Assembly (NCBI GenBank): GCA_015698045.1
Contig: BLAL01000252.1
Coordinates: 1,860,001 to 1,924,000 of the forward strand
Direction: 5' to 3'
DNA length: 64,000 bases
Source of the DNA: Rhizophagus clarus
Taxonomy: Eukaryota; Glomeromycota; Glomeromycetes; Glomerales; Glomeraceae
Shown: one piece after another, positions 22,891 to 34,242 of the stretch
How positions within the stretch are numbered: the first letter of the stretch is position 1
Layout: each line of letters begins with the position of its first letter
Notes under the pieces: model-generated
The model's input: the letters and a program-made list of their open reading frames with translations, nothing else
What the model was told of the DNA's origin: nothing
Databases searched by the model: none
Translations under genes and position numbers: made by a program

Positions 22891-24055
22891 AAATAGTTTA
22901 TAAATTAAATATTTTAAAATGACATTATTGCAAAAATTTAAAAATCTGTTAATATATAATAAGCTAATTAGCAACCAATCAGTCATTAATCTGATATAGT
23001 CAATTGGTAATCTATTGATAACTGGTAAATTTCAACTGTACACCAATTAATCATCAATCAGTCATATGATTAGTTGATAACCAATTTGAAATTTATACCT
23101 GATTGATAACTAATTGAAGAATCAGTTATCAATAGGTAGTGTTGTACATCAGACAGTATCTGTCAAAATTAGGCAAATACAGACATTTTAGGACATGTTT
23201 GAGATTTTTGTCTGATTATACATCCTGTATTATAATTGTTAAATGAGACATGTTCAGCATTTTCAAGAAATGTTCAGAACAATAATTATATGTCTGCAGA
23301 TCTGTACTAAATCACAAAAAAATATGAAATATACTAGTTGATTGCATAAAAAACAAATATTTTAAAAATATTTTTTTTTTATTAACAAGATATCAGATAT
23401 GAAGGTCGTCTAAAGTGGAGTTAAGTTGTCTGATTTATACAGATTTTTGGTCTGCATTACAGTATTAAGAAATTGCGAATATGACAAATAGGGTGTGACA
23501 TATAGGATTTTATTAAGACCCCGAACTATATATAAATAGGTCAGGGGTTGAGTTTGCTTATTGATCATATAAAATTTTTAAAAAGTTGCTTATTTCAGAA
23601 GTATTTTTGAAAATTTCTTATCCTACATACCCCTGTATTTAAAAAATCTACTAATTGGATTTTAATGAAATTTATATCATTGGATTCATCTTAATGAGAC
23701 AAATCTAATGATATAAATTTTATTTTGATAGCATTAATATTGACCAAAATATCTTAAATTGAAAATTTTACTATACATCATATCTGATCTAAATGAGAGA
23801 TGTTTGGGATCCTATTTTATTAACTAAAAAATTTCTAAGTCACCAGAATACTTAATAAAAATGGAAGAGTAGAGGGATGTGACACTAATGACAAATATTT
23901 TACTATGATCATGTGATTTGACTCTGCTTTAGACATTCTCCAGATATGACAAATTGGCAATGTTTAATAAATATAAAAACTATCATTTTAAAGATAAGTG
24001 CAAAGATTCTGCCTTATTTTTATTTTTGTATTTTTCAGACAAAGTGTCTGGGATA
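22891..24055. other. Gene-free stretch with old foldback remnants
   Basis: 22980-23135 has direct and inverse copies of ATTGATAAC/GTTATCAAT, as in the 3.8-kb palindrome. A hairpin lies at 23671-23737, with AAATTTATATCATTGGATT facing its inverse across a short loop. It sits between weak inverse ends near 23490 (GGTGTGACAT) and 23885 (ATGTGACACT), perhaps a decayed MITE. No coding frame was seen. Confidence 0.4.
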
Positions 24056-24235
24056 TAGATGCCACCCAAATCCAAAATAATTTAAGATTATGGCAGCCCA
24101 AATGTACAAATCCAAATTAATTTACAAATTACATATATAAATTTTGCAATTTGTACATTTGAAATTTGGGAATTATGGCTGTTAAAATGTACAAATTAAT
24201 TTGGGATTTATTTAAAATAATTTGGGTGGCATCTA
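24056..24235. mobile_element. 180-bp MITE with TA target site
   Basis: Perfect inverted ends TAGATGCCACCCAAAT on both sides, flanked by TA (24054-24055 and 24236-24237). The inverse similarity continues inside (ATTATGGC and GCCATAAT, ATTTGTACATT). The TA duplication fits Tc1/mariner-type mobilisation. No coding capacity. Confidence 0.8.
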
Positions 24236-24459
24236 TAATCTGGAACAGTAAAATATTCAGACACTGACTCAGACTGTCCCATTCTGAACATTCAAAGTTC
24301 ATGTTTATATCTTATGATAATCCTGTTAATAGGTAACTAATCAGTTTCCAATTGATTACCTATCAGTCATATAACTGATTGATGACTAGTTTAACCCCAT
24401 TTAACATATGAATATTTGTTAAACTTCTTACTCTATTTATCTTAACTTTAAGGTTCAGT
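24236..24459. other. Spacer
   Basis: Contains a short run of ATTGATTACCTATCAGTCAT-type inverse motifs related to the ATTGATAAC family. No gene was seen. Confidence 0.35.
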
Positions 24460-24780
24460 TCATAGTATTCATCTGGCACTCTATAAAAAAAAAAAAGAAA
24501 AGTTATACAATTTTAAAAAAAACTAAACAAATAAATACATTTCCAACCTTTCTTTTTATTTACATAATTTTCAAAATCCAGCTTTATATTTAGTTCATAT
24601 ATTTGTTTAATAATTCCACAAAAAAGAAAAGAAATATTAAAAATGTTTCACTTAAAAAAAAACCAAATAAATATATTTCCCTCTCCTTCATTTATATAAT
24701 TCCCAAAATTCATTTCATATATTTTATCTGATATTTTACAATAATAAGAAAAAAAAATATTTTTAATAATAATTTTTAAA
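24460..24780 (+). repeat. Second, short forward copy of the ~115-bp array
   Basis: About three diverged units with AAATACATTTCC, TTTATATAATTTTCAAAATC and CATATATTTGTTTAATAATT. They are similar in layout to the 18-kb array, though more decayed. Confidence 0.5.
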
Positions 24781-25243
24781 AATTAAATATAAATATGTAA
24801 TATATTTTATTATTATTATTATTTCCATCTCTATAATGATGGTATTTTCTATAATAACTAATTTAAGATTTAATTATAGTGTTATCTTAATTTTGGTGAT
24901 AGTAATTACATTACTGTCAGATCAAATAAAATTTTTTTTCTTTTCAATAAAAAAAGATTATCAATGAGTCAAAGCTATCAAATGATCAATACTAAACTGA
25001 TCTGAATATTTGGGTTATTAATAAAATAAATAAATATAATATGTATTATATTAATCTAAAAATAACACATTTCTTCCTTTTTTTACATTAACTCATAAAT
25101 TAAGACTATCATAAATAGTAATCGTACTATTTGATATTATTTTTTATATTTATAAACAATTTTTAATGACTTTTTTTTTATTTTTTTCTTGATAACGTTT
25201 AATAAATGGATTTTTTTAAAAAAAAAATTTTAAAAACCATGTA

Positions 25244-26512
25244 CAGTGTGTAACAAAAAAAACTGGAATGATAAAATTGGACATTTTTCCTCGATATTCA
25301 CATCAAATCACATAAAAATTTTTTTATTTGAAAGTTGAATATTAGTACTTTTTACTGATATAAAATTAATAGGAGATTCTCTCTCCATTATTTTCAATAA
25401 TGAGCTCACAACATTTCTTCATTGAACCCACCAAACCCAAAATTACAGTTTCTGGAATTGAATTCCATTCTTCAACCATAAATCTTTCTAAATTATTGAG
25501 ATTTTTTGGCAACATTGCCTTTGACAATTGCCCATAGATTTTCTATCAGATTCAAGTCAGGACTGTTTGAGGGCCAGTCCATAACTTCTGGAACATTATC
25601 CCGAAGAAATTCTTTGGCAATGCGGCTGGTGTGTTTAGGATCATTATCCTGTTGAAATCTCCAATCATCACCAAGCATTTCATTGATCTGTGGCACATGA
25701 TTTTGGAGGATTTCAACATAAAATTCTGCATTCATTATTCGGCGGAAACAAAATAAACTTGTTTTTCCCATTATGCAAAATCCGCCCTATGCAAAAATTT
25801 TTGTCCTGTCTTTTGGCATGGGACGGATTGGCCTTTCTTTCTTATACCAACATTGCACAGTATTTCTGAAGAGTTGAAAGGCTGTTTCATCTGAAAATAA
25901 AGTTAAACTCCAATCATCATTGAGATGATTCTGTGCCCATTCAACTCTCTTTTGCTTATAAGCAGCGGTTAGCATTGAAGTGGCCCTTAGAATAGCTTTT
26001 TTATATCCATAGTTGGCCAAATACCTTGAAATTGTCATGTGAGACACTTCAAGACCATTTTTGCATAATTTTTTAGTCAAAGTCCTCGTTGAAACTGAGG
26101 TATCCTTTCGGACATCTCGCAATAAGTTTCTGAAAAATTTACCAGTTATCTTCTTTGGGTGACCACTTCCCCGTTTTTGACTTACCTCCCCATTTTTTTT
26201 AATTTTTTAATATTATCATATATTGTGGAAAGTGGGATGTTCATGATTTTATAAATTTGGGTGCCTTGGCGTACACCATTATTCCACAAATGTAAATAGT
26301 TTAGCGTTGTGTTTCTTGCTTTGAAACCATATTTTTGTGGCACAGTAGCTTAGAAAAATAAAGTAAACATATTCTGGATAAAGGTCAGAATTTGTTTAGA
26401 TGATCGTCATGTCGATCTTCCATTTTAGAATTTCCAAATTGGACACAAATTAGTCATGTGAGTCCGATTTACATCACATGATCAAAATTCTGGTTTTTTT
26501 TGTTACATACTG
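25244..26512 (-). mobile_element. Tc1/mariner element, decayed
   Basis: A 1269-bp element flanked by TA (25242-25243 and 26513-26514). The ends are inverted repeats: CAGTGTGTAACAAAAAAAAC on the left, and the inverse of CAGTATGTAACAAAAAAAAC on the right. It carries one DD34E transposase gene on the minus strand. The length and layout are those of an ordinary Tc1-like element. Confidence 0.9.
25493..26345 (-). pseudogene. Tc1-like DD34E transposase
   Basis: The N-terminal helix-turn-helix region (QKYGFKARNTTLNYLHLWNN, then IYKIMNIPLSTIYDNIKKLK) is followed by a GSGHPKK basic linker, a second HTH (VSTRTLTKKLCKNGLEVSHM) and the catalytic domain. Asp lies in LFSDET, Asp in FQQDNDPKHTS and Glu in LNLIENLW, with 34 residues between the last two. 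Three lesions are visible: the start codon reads GTG, the frame shifts in an A-run near 26190, and a TAG at 25787 replaces the Trp of the usual WGG motif. The element therefore cannot make its own transposase. Confidence 0.9.
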
Positions 26513-26514
26513 TA

Positions 26515-27049
26515 TGTTATTAGTTTAAACATTAATTAAAAAACCACTTTTTTTAAACATTAATTAAAAAAAATGTTTTTTTAAATATTTTAATTAAAAA
26601 AAAAATGCTTTTTTTAAGCATTTAATTAAAAAATTATACAATTGAAAAAAAATGCTAGAACCAATACTCCAGCATTTTTACATGCAAAATCAAAAAAAAT
26701 ATTAAAATTAATATTCTAGCCAAACTTTTATTTTTATTTTATTTATTTCTTTTGATTATTTAAAAAAACAAAAAAAAAATAAAATAAAATAAACTGCCAT
26801 AACAGCAGTTTTGATTTCAGTCATATAATCTATAATTAATTTTACAAAACAAATGTATCAATTTTTTCCTTTCTAAATAAAATAAATAAATAAATAAATA
26901 AATAATTTTAAAAAATAATTTTTTTTCACTAAAATGATTATTGAAATATTACGTTTTATTTTTTTTTAAAAAAAAAGAAAACCAGTTTTTTAAACTGTTA
27001 TTTTTTATTTTTTAAACTGGATTTTAAAACTTTATTATTTGTTAGATAT
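26515..27049. other. AT-rich spacer with homopolymer and (AAAT)n tracts
   Basis: Repeated TTTAAACATTAATTAAAAA blocks lie at 26525-26640 and an (AAAT)n microsatellite at 26878-26905. No gene was seen. Confidence 0.4.
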
Positions 27050-27730
27050 AACATTAATACAACTTCTGGACTTGAATTTTGTAATATTGAAATATAAGTT
27101 GAAGAGAAGGTAATGTTTTTTTTGTTTTTGAAACATTACTAATGTTCCTTTTCTTTTTTTTCTAGAAAAGCAAGGCTCTTGGCTTAAAATTTAGTAAAAT
27201 AGTAAAATATAAAGTAGTATTATGTTTTTTTTATTACAAGAACGTAATTAATGTTCCTTTTCTCTTTTTTTTTAAAGGCAATACCTGGCTTGAAATTCAG
27301 TGAAATATAAGTTATAAAAGGAAAATTGGGTTTTTTTTTATTACAGAAACATAACTAATATTTCTTTTCTTTTCTTTTTTTTCCTCTAGAAATGGCTTCT
27401 AGCTTGAAATTAATGAAATAGTTACAAAAGGAAGAATCATGTTTTTTTTATTGCAGAAACATAACTAATGTTTCCTTTCTCTTTTCTTTCTTTAGGGACA
27501 GCTTCTGTATTTGAGATTTACAAAATAAAATATATTTTATGAGATTTTTTTTGTTGTAGGAATATTAATAATGTTGCTTTTTCTTCTTTATTATAGGATT
27601 ACTAGATAATTACTACAAAATACAAACCAGATTTTAAAATTTAAGTAAAAGCTGAGAGAAAAATTTTTCATAAGAAATATTGCTAATGTTTTTTTTATAA
27701 GATTGACTTTGAATTACTATTTACAAGATA
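27050..27730 (-). repeat. About 105-bp tandem array, inverted relative to 18 kb
   Basis: About six units, each with TTACAGAAACATAACTAATG, a T/C-rich tract and a TTCTAGCTTGAAATT-like block. Read on the minus strand the unit aligns with the 18-kb array: GGAACATTAGTTATGTTTCT then A-run, against GAAACATTAGAAACATTTCT then A-run, and the AAGCC-AGG block against AAGTCTGG. Confidence 0.7.
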
Positions 27731-29139
27731 AAAAACAATCATTTTTTCATGATTTTTTTAAGAAATGTTGCTTTTGGACATTTCAGAACAACACTTAAAA
27801 AGTAATTAAAGGATAGGAAATTAATTTATTATAAAATTATTAGTTAAAAAATGCAAAAAATGACATGAAAATAAAATAACGAACAAAAATATATTGTAAG
27901 AAATAATAAAAGATGAAAATATATTAATAATATTATAGAAATAATAGAGAGCAAAAATATGTTATTGAAACAAAAAAGATCCAAAAATATATTATAGGAA
28001 GTTTTAATTTATTAAATAATCTATTAATGTTTTTTAGTATCTTTAAAATTATTTTAATTTGTATAATGATTTAAATAAATCTAACAATATAATAAATCTG
28101 GCTAAAATTATATTAATTCTGACCAAAATTAAAATTATGCTAGTTACTTTTTTTTTATTTTTTAAAAATTGTATACATTTTTTTTGATCATTATATTGCA
28201 TATTTTTAACTAATATATACTTTATATAAACAAAATTTAATATATTCAGATGAGTGGATAAATTTACTGATATATTTAAATTTATATGCTAATTTTATAT
28301 AAAATCTTTAATAAAATTAGATGTATAAAGTTATATTAAAATTTTTGAAATTAGATCTAAATTATATATATATTCTAATATGATTTGAATAAGTCTGATT
28401 AATCTGTTATTTGAACAATTAAAAAGTAAATTCAATCTAAATTAAAAAATAAATTATCAAATATCTGTAAATAAGCTATCAAACTGTAACAGATTGATTA
28501 GATTTATATATAAAATATTTTTTTGATTTAATTAATCTGATTAATTTAAATCATTTGATTATCTAATCATAAAAAAATCTTCAAATTAAACCTTAATATT
28601 GATTAGATTAATCAGATATTTAATAAGTTATTTACTTAATCTAATAACAGATTCATCTAAATATTTGATAAGCCATTTGATCCATCTCTAAATTAAATTA
28701 TGTTATTCACTATAATAAAAACATTAATTATTACTCATTAGTATTAAATCATATTTTAAAACAAAAACATGTTTTTTAATCATATTGTTTTAAATTATAT
28801 ACCATTACTAGTTTTTACTATTTATAAATTAAAGGGTTAATTTATAAATGCTTTTTACTAAATTTATTATTGAATTATATTTTATTTTTGTTTATAAATT
28901 AGGGTTTAATTTATATATTATATATGTTTTTGTTTATAAATTAGGGTTTAATTTATATATTATATATTTAATTTTTTTATCTTATTAATTTTATACAAAA
29001 TATAATTATAACATATATTAAAAATTACTTCTATAAGTTCTATTATACAAATATATATCTAACTTATCAACTATTTCTAAGTCAATTATACAAATTCAAC
29101 TATATGTATTATATGCATTCTTTGGGATCTTTTCTAGCC
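27731..29139. other. Very AT-rich stretch, no gene seen
   Basis: Low-complexity A/T DNA with a local duplication, AAATTAGGGTTTAATTTATA (28895-28970). I see no coding frame, RNA gene or defined element. Confidence 0.4.
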
Positions 29140-29390
29140 ATATATGCTATAATGAGCCCATGGCCCAGACTATAACATGCTTTTTGCAACACATATTGCT
29201 TTATATGATAAATTGCTCAGAATATGATTGCAGGTTATTAGCAAAAATCAATAGAGCTACCAATGTATATTATTATACTAGGGCCTAAAAGTCTAGACTA
29301 TAATATACTTTCCACTTCAGATAACATCTTGTGTGAAAAATTACTCAGGATATGACTAACATGACTGCAGGGCATGGTAATATGCTCCTA
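29140..29390. repeat. Diverged ~130-bp direct duplication
   Basis: 29150-29255 (GGCCCAGACTATAACATGCT ... ATTGCTCAGAATATGA ... GCAGG) and 29282-29372 (GGCCTAAAAGTCTAGACTAT ... ATTACTCAGGATATGA ... GCAGG) share the order of blocks. This may be part of a decayed element. Confidence 0.4.
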
Positions 29391-29421
29391 TCATGAAATA
29401 TAATAAGAAAAGCACTGTCTT

Positions 29422-29628
29422 TCAAAGCTTATTTAAGGGGGTTGCATTGGAATACTGTAAACTTCTATTTGGCAGTTTCTTAAGAAGTATATCAAGTTCA
29501 ATACATCCAGGATTCTTGTTGATAAAATAAAGATCCGAGTTGTACAAATTTCCCCATGAGCTTAGATCACTACTCCAGTATGCCAGAAAGAGAAAAATGA
29601 AGATATTGAAGTTGCTTTTTGTGATCAT
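29422..29628 (-). CDS. Hypothetical 68-aa protein, doubtful
   Basis: A single open frame starting MITKSNFNIFIFLFLAYWSS, with a hydrophobic N-terminal stretch that could be a signal peptide or anchor, followed by a polar tail with NPGCIELDILLKKLPNRSLQ. The base composition is less skewed than the surroundings. No family was recognised, no homologous copy is in the window and no splice partners were found. It may be a fragment of an older gene or a chance frame. Confidence 0.2.
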   Translation of the reverse strand: MITKSNFNIFIFLFLAYWSSDLSSWGNLYNSDLYFINKNPGCIELDILLKKLPNRSLQYSNATPLNKL

Positions 29629-30741
29629 GGAAGCTTGAACAGAAGCTTACTTTCGTGGTATGGGCACCACTTTTAATTTCCTCAGTTGTTGACTTGTTGT
29701 CATGATCTTTTCTAAGTTACTTATTACGCCAATTATAGTTGATTAATAATCGGGTCATGTGAGCGATAATTTATGACATAATAGACCCGTAAGGTCATTT
29801 ACCGGTGGAGGTTTTGGAGCTATTCGCCTGTATTTAATATTTTTGTTAATTTGTTGAGTAGTCATTTTACAAATGTAAAGAAACTAAAATTAATAAGAGA
29901 AATGCGCGAAAGAAGGAACGCGTGCGATAAGAAACGCGGAGTATAATACAGTACTTGCGTTAACAGTCATTTTTTTTTTTTTTAATTTCGAACTTAAAAA
30001 AAAAGTTAGAGTCAAAAGTTTGAGTTTAGTTCGTGTTGTGCAAAAAGATCAGGTCAACCAAAACAAATTAAATCCAACAAAAAATCCCGACCGACCAGAC
30101 ATGAACTTTGAAGCTTCCCAATGAGATTTTTTTTTGGAATTAGAAGTTCCATTGGAAAGAATTGGAACTATTGAAATTTGGAAGATGCCTTCCAATACTT
30201 CCATACTATAATTGGCAATTTCATAATCATTTAACATTCAAAAAAATTTTTTTTTTATTCTTGAACACGTCTAAAACTGCTCTTTTAATTATAAGTAATT
30301 CTACGTTTTTATTTTCTTGGATAAACGAGTGATGTAATATGAAATAAACATGTAGGTTCACGTGTATTATAGGATAAACACGTATAATATAAGACCATAC
30401 ACTACAAATCAAAGTTAATACGAGAGAACTAATTTCGTTATAATATTATTAATTAGATTTCTTTAGAGCGTGAAACTCAATGAAATCTATTTTTTTTTAA
30501 TTAATTACTAATCATTTCTAATTTTTTTTTTTTTTCAGCTTGTAAAGAACAAATAACAACATGAAATGAATTAAAAAAAAAAAAAAAATGCAAATTAAAT
30601 AAATAATATACTGTACATGAAAAAGTGTTTTTGAAGGGAGAAGATTGATAAAATGTGGTAAAAGGGAATGCAAAAGAGTTTGTTTTTTTTTTTCCTATTT
30701 ATAAATGCAAATTAAAGATAGATATAATACATGAATTAAAA
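29629..30741. other. Intergenic, no gene seen
   Basis: Probably contains the 3' flank of the channel-like gene that ends at 30742. There is a short GC-richer patch, GAACGCGTGCGATAAGAAAC, near 29920. No supported frame. Confidence 0.35.
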
Positions 30742-32645
30742 TTAATTTTTGTCGATTTTAACTTCGACTAAAGTATTCTGAGAGTCACGATAATCCTGGA
30801 CGACAATTTTAAATGGATACCTAGGCATAATGTCTGTATTAAGAGTGGAACTTGTGAAATTTGTGGCAGGGGTAATACGTGTAGCACTTGTATTCGCACT
30901 TGTACTCGCACTTATACTCGTGGTTGTACTCGCACTTGTAGAAGGTATATCAATTTCTTCATCAATATTATTTAAATTTGAAGAATTACCGAAATAATTC
31001 AAAATACTCAAATTACTCCAACGAGATTTTCTTGGAGAAGGGGAAGGAACTGGGGAACTAGTTAAATCTGAATCAATTGAATTTATGCCTATATTATCAT
31101 CACTAATTTTAGAAGGACTACTAAAACCAAATTTTCTCGACCAATTACTCCAACGTTTAGCAGTACGTTTACGTTCTTTTTCTTTTAAATAATCCTCTTC
31201 ACTTTGTTGTTCTATCCTTTCCTTATTTTCTATTGCTTTATCTCTTGTATCTATTAATGATTCTAATTCAATGATACGATTGTCTTTTATATTAAATATA
31301 GTTTTTGTTATTTTTAATCTCTCCAAATAATAAGTATCAAGATAATAATCTTTTAATAAATATTCCAATATTTGTAAACGATCTTCCAAACTAGTTCCTT
31401 CAGGACGATCACAAATATTTTCACCAAAAGGGATACCAGCAGATGAAACGTATTTATCAGCCAAATGTTGTTTAAAACTTCTACGACAATTCCAACATCT
31501 AAAAATGATTTTTTGAAGGAAACCCCAAGGTTCAATTTTTGACATACCAAATAAAGCCATATAAGCAGTTACAATAAAACCGTAAAAACCACCCAAATTA
31601 GAAATGATGGAAATAGTTTGATATTCATATTTTTCAATTTCTGTACGTAAAAAATGAGGATTCTTTGGTAATATTACAAGTTGAGTATCCATTGGTGAAG
31701 ATTGAGTTTTTAATGGTATTGAACGAGTATCAACTTTAAATTCCATTGAATATACATCCGGACGAATATCTAATTGACCCATTAAATTGGTACTAAAAAC
31801 TCGATGAACCGAAATTGAAAATTCCAATATATTACGATGTCCCATAATTATTGGAAAATTATTATATTCAACGTATTTATTATCTTTACCAATAGAAAAA
31901 TATCCATAATCATAAGTACCAAGTGTATCAAAATATACAGTATAAAAAGTTGGTAAATCAACTGGTGTTAAAACGTTTGATTTAATATCATAAAATATAA
32001 AGGTTTTATTTACTCCATCTGTTGGACCTTTTGTAGAAGTATCTACATTATTTGAATTACTGTTATCATTATTACTATTATTACCATTACTCCCATTATC
32101 TCCATAATCATCAGAACTACTATAATAACCAAAGCTGTCATCATAATTGGTTACATTTTCAGGGGGAACTCTTAAGCATCCATTTTCTTCTGCTAAGATA
32201 AGCGAACCACATTTTGTTTCCGTATAATTCGCATTTTCTGATAATACTTCGGGCCCCACCTTGGTTGATTTCCCACACGACATTGAAAATTGTGGATCTG
32301 CATGTGGCACTTCTGTATTATTAAATTTATTTACGAAAGCAGGACTTAATGAACCAGGACATATTATGAAGCCTATTAAAGTAATAAAGAAAAATAAGTA
32401 TTTTTAATTATCGGTATTTATCGGTATATAATAATAATAATATACTTACCAGGAAAGCTCAAGCCACTTTTAGATTCTATAATAACAATATTTGGAGCAT
32501 CTACAAAACTCAGTAAATTTAGAAGTTGAAATGATCCATATGCTACTACTGCAAGGACAAGTACGATAGCTGATGTTCTTCGTAATAAACGGAACCACCA
32601 GGGTTCATGCCTTTCGTTATTAAATATAGCATCTCTCGCAAACAT
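30742..32645 (-). CDS. Two-TM membrane protein with DEG/ENaC-like layout, paralogue 1
   Basis: Exon 1 is 32645-32450 and exon 2 is 32372-30742 (GTAAGT donor, AATAG acceptor), giving 608 aa. The ATG at 32645 is chosen over one 14 codons upstream because the neighbouring paralogue starts at the equivalent residue. Visible parts are a short cytosolic N-terminus (RHEPWWFRLLRR), TM1 at about 24-46, FPGFIIC at 64-70, and an ectodomain with four Cys shared with the paralogue plus several Asn-linked sites in an Asn/Ser-rich insert. Next come SNLGGF at about 323-328 running into TM2, then IEPWGFLQK and a cytosolic tail with a Glu/Lys-rich coiled-coil-like segment and Ser/Thr-rich stretches. DEG/ENaC/ASIC channels have FPAVTIC after TM1 and a SDLGG motif before TM2, and I infer a distant relation. 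The GxS selectivity filter is not evident. A non-channel membrane receptor is the alternative. Confidence 0.75.
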
Positions 32646-32720
32646 TTTTTTCTTTCTTTCTTTCTTTCTTTTAAAGGATTGTATCAATAATAAGAGAAAG
32701 GAAATGTATATATGTATATA

Positions 32721-32751
<31 letters not shown>

Positions 32752-33633
32752 AAATATTTTTCTTTTTCGAAAAGAGAAATCGTTAAATGATAAATAAATA
32801 TTTATTCTATTTTTTCTATATATATATATATAATATGACATACAATGTACACGCGCCCGGCGCTAATAAAGAAGAAAATGTGAGAATTCTATTTTGTATT
32901 CAACCCAAGCAGGTGGTGAACCCAAGAAAATACATTATCAAAAAGAAGGGATAGGAAAAAAAAAAACCAAAAATGATGGAGAATGAATGAAAAAAAAAGA
33001 AAAAAATGAGAAAAATTATTTATTTATATGATAATATATAATACATTTTATCTCATTTGTTATTTAATATATTACAAAATATTTTGATTTTCTTTGTCTT
33101 ATAATAATAATTTGGTTATCTTTTAGCAAAGTTCTTTGTGATGATTTCCCTTTGTTTACGATATAATATAAATATAATAACTGTTTCTAATATTTATTAC
33201 AGATAATTGGACACAAAAATTAGAGTGAAACCAACATGGTAAACATGGTAATAGCATGGTAACCTTTAAAACCAAATTCGGATACAATGTTAAAAGTTAA
33301 TGAATATACCAAAAATATAAGTTTACGACATATTACGAAAAGTTTATATTTTCGATTCGTAAATTTAAAATAAGTTTTAAAAGATTGTTATGGTTTATGC
33401 TTTAATTTGCATCAGAAGTACGAGTTGCCTTCTTCGAGATAAAGTATTGCATTTCCAATTGGTTTGTTATACGGATTTACATTGTAGGATTTACTGAACC
33501 TGAAACCTGAATGTATATTACAAAGTAACATCAATTTATAGTTATTACTTATCAATTGAACCCGATCAGGAATTCAGGTTTATCTGGATTTTTATTCTCG
33601 TTTGATACAATTTTGTTTGATGTACGTAAGAAA

Positions 33634-33668
<35 letters not shown>

Positions 33669-34242
33669 CCTCAAAAAAGAGAAAAAAAGAATTATAAATA
33701 TATTATATTTTTATATACAAAATTTAAATAAAAAGAGGAATAACAAAAGTCTATCATAAAAAAGGAAATTATATAAAAAGGTTACACAAAACTGAACTAA
33801 TCTATTTTTATACTTTTTCCTTGTTTTAAATTTTAATGGTTAAATAATAATTAAATTATGTACCGCCAATTACGCCATTGCGTCGATCCATATATAAAAT
33901 CTTTGTTTTTTTTTTTGAAACCGACAATCGGGTTACTAAGTCCGAAAAAATAATTGGTTATAGTGTTATAACGTACTATACTGAAAAAAATATAGTTATC
34001 AAAAATTGTTCCAATAATAGCAAAGCAGTTACATGAGATATATCGAATATCGGGTATCTGACTGTAATCAGTAAGGTATGGACTGACGAAAAATATAATC
34101 ACATGATTATAAAATATTAAAAATGCGTATTTTTTTTATTATTAAAATTGTTAATAATATTTTACAAATGAATGAAATGGGGGGTTTTTTTTTCCAGATT
34201 TTTAATATACAAATGGTTTTTTTTTTAAAAAAAAAAATCTAA
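32646..34242. other. Intergenic between the two channel-like paralogues
   Basis: Holds TA dinucleotide runs (32700-32750 and 32818-32832) just upstream of the first paralogue and an abrupt T-run/A-run palindrome at about 33635-33668. No coding frame was supported. The short open frames at 33851-34102 have no recognisable content. Confidence 0.4.

Noticed and set aside
23490-23890. Decayed MITE around the 23.7-kb hairpin
   Set aside because: The outer ends match over only about ten bases and no target duplication was found, so it is mentioned only within the gene-free stretch.
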